Shown here one piece after another: positions 33,191 to 36,233 of a stretch of DNA of 36,233 nucleotides. The stretch covers positions 4,926 to 41,158 of IMG/VR virus record IMGVR_UViG_3300030109_000124; one strand, given 5' to 3'. The position numbers and the translations under genes are program-made. This DNA is from a virus. The notes under the pieces are model-generated. The model made no database searches, was not told the DNA's origin, and saw nothing but the letters and a program-made list of their open reading frames with translations. Within the stretch, counting starts at the first letter, position 1. Every line of letters starts with the position of its first letter.

Positions 33191-33524
33191 GTGGCAGGAT
33201 GTTAAGTCTATTGCGCAGGGGGATATACACAGCCTGATTGAGTCTGAGAAATCGTACGGAGACTCTTGGAGAAGGCGTGGCGGTACTGGTGCTTTTATGA
33301 TGTTGGCTCGTAAATTCGACCGTATTGAACAGCAGAGCAAAGACTGCAATTACGATATTTTCGAAGCGGGAAGTAAGTTTAACGGCGAGGACGGTTTACT
33401 AGACGATATAGGGGATCTTAGACGATACCTCTTACTAGTAGAGCATCACATTAGGTACGGCTCTAACGAGCCTATAGAGGAAAAGGTAAGGGATGTCGAG
33501 ACAGATACCGTTGATTCAGCCTGA
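33174..33524 (+). CDS. MazG-like or nucleotide-modification-associated small protein
   Basis: The protein has 116 residues from the ATG at 33174, behind GGGAGAAG and overlapping the previous gene by 17 bases. The pattern is IESEKSYGDSWRRRGGTGAF, then MLARKFDRIE, YDIFEAGSKF and LLDDIGDLRRYLLLVEHHI (75-93). The last helix resembles the D-x-x-x-Y-x-x-L signature of all-alpha NTP pyrophosphohydrolases (MazG superfamily), and the YG-x-SW start recalls nucleotide-modification-associated domains. A role in hydrolysing a cellular nucleotide to favour a modified one would suit its neighbours. The family assignment is tentative. Confidence 0.5.
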   Translation: MGLDPKWQDVKSIAQGDIHSLIESEKSYGDSWRRRGGTGAFMMLARKFDRIEQQSKDCNYDIFEAGSKFNGEDGLLDDIGDLRRYLLLVEHHIRYGSNEPIEEKVRDVETDTVDSA

Positions 33525-35361
33525 AAGTGATTGGGCAGCTCCTGAGACGCTACCTTCGTTTACACCTACTGAGACGATTGCAGTAGACCTTGAGACATAC
33601 GACCCTGACTTATCGAAGACAGGACCAGGATGGGCTACAGGAAAAGGATACACGGTAGGTGTTGCACTAGCCACTGAAACGTGGTCGGGTTATCTACCCA
33701 TACGACACGACGGCGGTGGTAATTTAGAAGAAGAACTTGTCCTACGTTGGCTCAAAAACACACTTGAAAACCATAAAGGCACCCTCGTTTTCCACAATGC
33801 ACTTTACGATGTAGGCTGGCTCAAACGAGAGGGGATCGACATAAAATGTTCTATTAGAGACACGATGTTCGCGGCCCCTTTGTTAGACGAAAACAGAAGA
33901 TCGTATTCGTTAAACAATCTAGGTAAGGATTTATTAGCGGAAGAAAAAGATGAAACACTACTCGAGATGGCAGCAAAAGCGTGGGGAGTAAACGCAAAGA
34001 GTGGTATGTGGGCATTGCCTGCTAAATATGTTGGGCCATATGCTGAACAAGACGCAGTTCTAACATTTAAACTGTGGGAGATATTTAAAAAGAAGATCGA
34101 GGCCGAAGGTCTACAGAAGATTTTTGATCTTGAGTGTGATCTTATCCCTCTGCTAATCGAGATGCGTTGGAGAGGAGTGAGGATCGATCTCGATCGAGCA
34201 CATCAGGTATCAGAAGAACTATCGAAAAAAGAGCAGCAGCTTCTAGTTGAGTTTAAGAGAAAGTTTGGCTCGACTGTTGAGATCTGGTCTAACGCTTCGA
34301 TACAAAAAGCCTTTGATAACAATGACATATGGTATCCGCACACACAAAAAGGGATGCCTAGTTTCCAAGCTAACTGGCTCGAGAATCACGATCATGAACT
34401 ACCGAAGATGCTGGTCGCTGCTCGAAAACTAAACAAAGCTCGGACTACGTTTATCGACGGAATGATTTTAGAACATTGCTCAGACGGTAGGATTCATGCT
34501 GAAGCTCATCCGCTGCGTAACGATGGAGGAGGAACGGTCACGGGTAGATTTAGTTACTCGAATCCAAACCTACAGCAAGTTCCTGCTAGAGATCCTGAGA
34601 TCGGTAAGATGATTCGATCTCTGTTCATTCCAGAAGAAGGCGCACATTGGGGAGTGTTCGATTACTCTCAGCAAGAACCTAGAATCACAGTACATTACGC
34701 ATCACTGCTCGGACTTACAGGAGCAAACGAAGCAGTAGAAGCCTATTCTAGCCAAGATGCAGACTTTCATCAGATCGTAGCAGATATGGCTGACATTCCT
34801 CGGAAACAAGCTAAAAATATCAACCTCGGACTAACCTATGGGATGGGAAGAGAGAAATTAATTAAAGAGTTAGGGTTAGAACAAGACGAAGCGGAGAATT
34901 TGTTAGAAGTATACCACGCAAGAGTTCCTTTTATTAAAGGGATACAGGACAGGTGCACTCGGATAGCGCAAGAACGTGGATATATAACGACTCTCGGAGG
35001 CAGGAAATGTCATTTTGACCTGTGGGAACCAGTCGGTTATCTATCTGACGAAAAACGAACACCTTTACCTAAAGAAGAAGCTATAGATCAATACGGAGAC
35101 AATCTCAAACGATCGTTTACTTACAAAGCACTTAACAGATTGATCCAGGGATCAGCAGCAGACATGACGAAACTTGCAATGCGTGACTTGTGGAGAGAAG
35201 GACTTGTTCCACACCTACAGGTTCATGATGAACTCGACTACTCGGTCGAGACAGAAGAGCAAGCTCAGCTCATTATCGACAAGATGGTGAACTGTGTTGA
35301 ACTAAAGGTTCCACTAGTAGTGGATTACGAAAAAGGACAAACATGGGGCGAAGCAGAATGA
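33493..35361 (+). CDS. polA: DNA polymerase I-like (family A) replicative polymerase with 3'-5' exonuclease
   Basis: The protein has 622 residues. The 3'-5' exonuclease domain has D32 and E34 (VDLETYDP), D106 (NALYDVGWL) and Y183/D187 (YAEQD). The polymerase domain has GRFSYSNPNLQQVPAR, motif A FDYSQQEPRI (D390, E395), motif B RKQAKNINLGLTYGMG (R437, K441, L445, Y449) and motif C VHDE (D579, E580). There is no 5'-3' exonuclease domain, so it is T7-like in size. The residue equivalent to E. coli Phe762 is Leu445, a variant common in marine viral polymerases. It overlaps the previous gene by 32 bases and the next by an ATGA. Confidence 0.92.
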   Translation: MSRQIPLIQPESDWAAPETLPSFTPTETIAVDLETYDPDLSKTGPGWATGKGYTVGVALATETWSGYLPIRHDGGGNLEEELVLRWLKNTLENHKGTLVFHNALYDVGWLKREGIDIKCSIRDTMFAAPLLDENRRSYSLNNLGKDLLAEEKDETLLEMAAKAWGVNAKSGMWALPAKYVGPYAEQDAVLTFKLWEIFKKKIEAEGLQKIFDLECDLIPLLIEMRWRGVRIDLDRAHQVSEELSKKEQQLLVEFKRKFGSTVEIWSNASIQKAFDNNDIWYPHTQKGMPSFQANWLENHDHELPKMLVAARKLNKARTTFIDGMILEHCSDGRIHAEAHPLRNDGGGTVTGRFSYSNPNLQQVPARDPEIGKMIRSLFIPEEGAHWGVFDYSQQEPRITVHYASLLGLTGANEAVEAYSSQDADFHQIVADMADIPRKQAKNINLGLTYGMGREKLIKELGLEQDEAENLLEVYHARVPFIKGIQDRCTRIAQERGYITTLGGRKCHFDLWEPVGYLSDEKRTPLPKEEAIDQYGDNLKRSFTYKALNRLIQGSAADMTKLAMRDLWREGLVPHLQVHDELDYSVETEEQAQLIIDKMVNCVELKVPLVVDYEKGQTWGEAE

Positions 35362-35564
35362 GGATACAGAGTCTTACTCAGGAGAAAATATCTAAATTTG
35401 AAAAAAGGAATCTTGAAATCTTTCGATTATACTCAGAAGAGGAAAAGACTCTGGAAGAGATCGGAAAAGATTACGGCTTGACTAAACAGCGAGTCTGGCA
35501 AATCGTACAGCGTTGTTCAGATGGTCAGGGAGATTATTATGCACAGCATCGACAGGAGAACTAA
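35358..35564 (+). CDS. Sigma-region-4-like helix-turn-helix protein
   Basis: The protein has 68 residues from the ATG at 35358, overlapping the polymerase stop (ATGA). Residues 31-51 read TLEEIGKDYGLTKQRVWQIV, a classic sigma-70 region 4 helix-turn-helix (E-x-I-G-x-x-x-G-x-(S/T)-x-x-R-(V/I)-x-Q-I). The N-terminus is a basic/acidic helix (QEKISKFEKRNLEIFRLYSE). Such short proteins can bind DNA or redirect host RNA polymerase. It is the best candidate for a transcription factor in the window. A direct link to the shared leader motif is speculative. The stop overlaps the next start (TAATG). Confidence 0.7.
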   Translation: MRIQSLTQEKISKFEKRNLEIFRLYSEEEKTLEEIGKDYGLTKQRVWQIVQRCSDGQGDYYAQHRQEN

Positions 35565-35953
35565 TGCCACAAGAAGCATCGCTCTGGAAGCTACTGAAAG
35601 CTAACCTTCCTAAAGAAGCTCATGTTCAAAGGATCGAGACTGGAGGGACTGCTCGAGGAGTACCTGATGTTAATGTCTGCCATGCAGGGAAAGAAGTCTG
35701 GATCGAACTGAAATCAATCAAAGGAAATAAACTAACTCTGACTGAGTTTCAGATTGTCTGGATGCATAACAGAAGCATAAGCGGAGGGAACTGTTTCATC
35801 CTAGTAAAGAAAGACAAAGAGCTACGAGCATTCGATATTTCCGAGTATGAACTAGAAGAGTTTTTAGAAGGAAAAGTGAATTGGAACAGTGACTTACACG
35901 TTAGTCTTAGTCCTCCTTACGAATGGGAGACGCTGTTTAAATTCATTTTTTAG
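35564..35953 (+). CDS. VRR-NUC-type nuclease (PD-(D/E)xK)
   Basis: The protein has 129 residues from the ATG at 35564, which overlaps the previous stop. The nuclease core is QRIETGGTARGVPDVNVC (D35) followed by EVWIELKSIKGNKLT (E48, K50), the GxPD ... ExK arrangement of VRR-NUC/PD-(D/E)xK enzymes. FILVKKDKELRAF supplies a following strand. Stand-alone phage VRR-NUC proteins probably cut branched or junction DNA during replication or recombination. The TAG stop begins the third copy of the shared leader motif. Confidence 0.8.
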   Translation: MPQEASLWKLLKANLPKEAHVQRIETGGTARGVPDVNVCHAGKEVWIELKSIKGNKLTLTEFQIVWMHNRSISGGNCFILVKKDKELRAFDISEYELEEFLEGKVNWNSDLHVSLSPPYEWETLFKFIF

Positions 35954-35974
35954 TGCTTTACTTTCTAAACGTCG
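35951..35974 (+). promoter_or_regulatory. Shared leader motif, copy 3
   Basis: The nuclease stop TAG runs into TGCTTTACTTTCTAAACGTC, matching copy 2 over more than 20 bases with three differences and copy 1 over the 13-base core (35955-35967). The downstream ATG is at 36048. Three independent leader copies in one orientation suggest a functional element. Confidence 0.5.
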
Positions 35975-36010
35975 GCGGTTAAGGTATTAAAAGTAGCGCG
36001 GCATACCGCC
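35974..36010 (+). promoter_or_regulatory. GC-rich alternative hairpins before the DUF932 gene
   Basis: GGCGGT (35974-35979) can pair with ACCGCC (36005-36010) over six bases. Alternatively GCGG (35998-36001) can pair with CCGC (36006-36009) across CATA. The pairings are mutually exclusive. The stretch is clearly more GC-rich than its surroundings and lies between the shared motif and the AAGGAGG ribosome site. It could be a weak terminator/antiterminator or a structured leader; no T tract follows. Confidence 0.35.
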
Positions 36011-36047
36011 TACCAAAGAAAGTAGAACTGAAATAAGGAGGCCAATT

Positions 36048-36233
36048 ATGGCAGCAGCAGTAGAAACGATGGCGTACTCAGGAGAAGTACCATGGCACCG
36101 CGAAGGTGTTGCAGTACAACCTGACCTAACGCCATATGAAATGATGGAAGCGGCAGAGCTTGACTGGACTGTTACTAAACGTAACACTTGGACGTCAGCG
36201 ATTCCTATGAATCAATACAAGCCTGACGAGGAC
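36048..36233 (+). CDS. DUF932-type phage/plasmid protein, 5' part only
   Basis: The gene begins at the ATG at 36048 behind an AAGGAGG ribosome site and runs off the end of the window after 62 codons. The sequence ETMAYSGEVPWHREGVAVQ, then LTPYEMMEAAELDWTV, matches the N-terminal pattern of DUF932 (TIGR03299) proteins found in many phages and plasmids near replication and recombination genes. Their function is not established. The gene has its own leader with the shared motif and a GC-rich hairpin, so it probably starts a separate transcript. Confidence 0.75.
   Translation, partial: MAAAVETMAYSGEVPWHREGVAVQPDLTPYEMMEAAELDWTVTKRNTWTSAIPMNQYKPDED

Noticed and set aside
33493-35361. DnaJ-like insertion or 5'-3' exonuclease domain in the polymerase
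   Set aside because: HMO-2011-type polymerases can carry a DnaJ-like insertion, but no HPD motif or extra domain is visible here; the length fits exonuclease plus polymerase only.

Overview
The window is a contiguous piece of a tailed double-stranded DNA phage genome, most likely a marine podovirus-like phage or a metagenomic virioplankton contig. The reasons are a P22 gp10-like nozzle protein with adaptor-like proteins, a run of large internal (ejection-type) virion proteins, an S74-terminated tail fibre, a compact T7-like family A DNA polymerase, and the dense gene packing with TAATG and ATGA stop/start overlaps. No bacterial chromosomal genes, tRNAs, integrase or transposases were seen. 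Terminase, portal and major capsid genes are not in the window and presumably lie to its left. The host cannot be read from the sequence; resemblance to HMO-2011-type and other marine podoviruses is an impression from protein patterns, not a search result.

Layout. (1) 1-7541, plus strand: neck/adaptor and tail genes, a low-complexity beta-repeat protein, a 1005-residue tail fibre built from about 42 repeats of mostly 17 residues and ending in an S74 chaperone, a small conserved protein and a 2OG-Fe(II) oxygenase. (2) 7525-10600: a lysis region with an unusual number of very small membrane or coiled-coil proteins, an overlapping inner/outer spanin pair and a T4-type lysozyme with an E-C-T triad. 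(3) 10600-23039: the gp10-like nozzle, then internal virion proteins, including proteins of 576, 730 and 1174 residues. (4) 23043-24485, minus strand: the only leftward gene, a SNF2-type SF2 helicase with a TTG start. (5) 24486-24789: an AT- and pyrimidine-rich gap of 304 bases, the regulatory hub between divergent genes. (6) 24790-29534: replication genes (two conserved phage proteins, an SSB-like protein, an AEP/TOTE-type primase, a UvrD-like helicase). (7) 29590-35953: nucleotide modification and replication genes (conserved protein, SAM methyltransferase, aGPT-PPlase2/5-hmdU-kinase-helical-like protein, small protein, thymidylate synthase/hydroxymethylase-like enzyme, MazG-like protein, DNA polymerase A, sigma-region-4-like HTH protein, VRR-NUC nuclease). 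(8) 36048 to the end: the start of a DUF932 gene.

How the parts work together. Replication likely uses the AEP-type primase, SSB-like protein, UvrD and SNF2 helicases and a polymerase A with Leu at the position of E. coli Phe762. No DnaB- or T7 gp4-type helicase is visible here. The hydroxymethylase-like enzyme, the aGPT-PPlase2-like protein, the methyltransferase and the MazG-like protein form one packed unit, which suggests pyrimidine (thymidine) hypermodification of the phage DNA. All three leader regions in the right half (before 24790, 29590 and 36048) carry a shared 13-base motif, GCTTTACYTTCYA, in the same orientation. Two of these copies directly follow the TAG stop of the upstream gene. 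This is a candidate phage-specific promoter or regulatory element and, with the modification cassette, the most interesting observation in the window.
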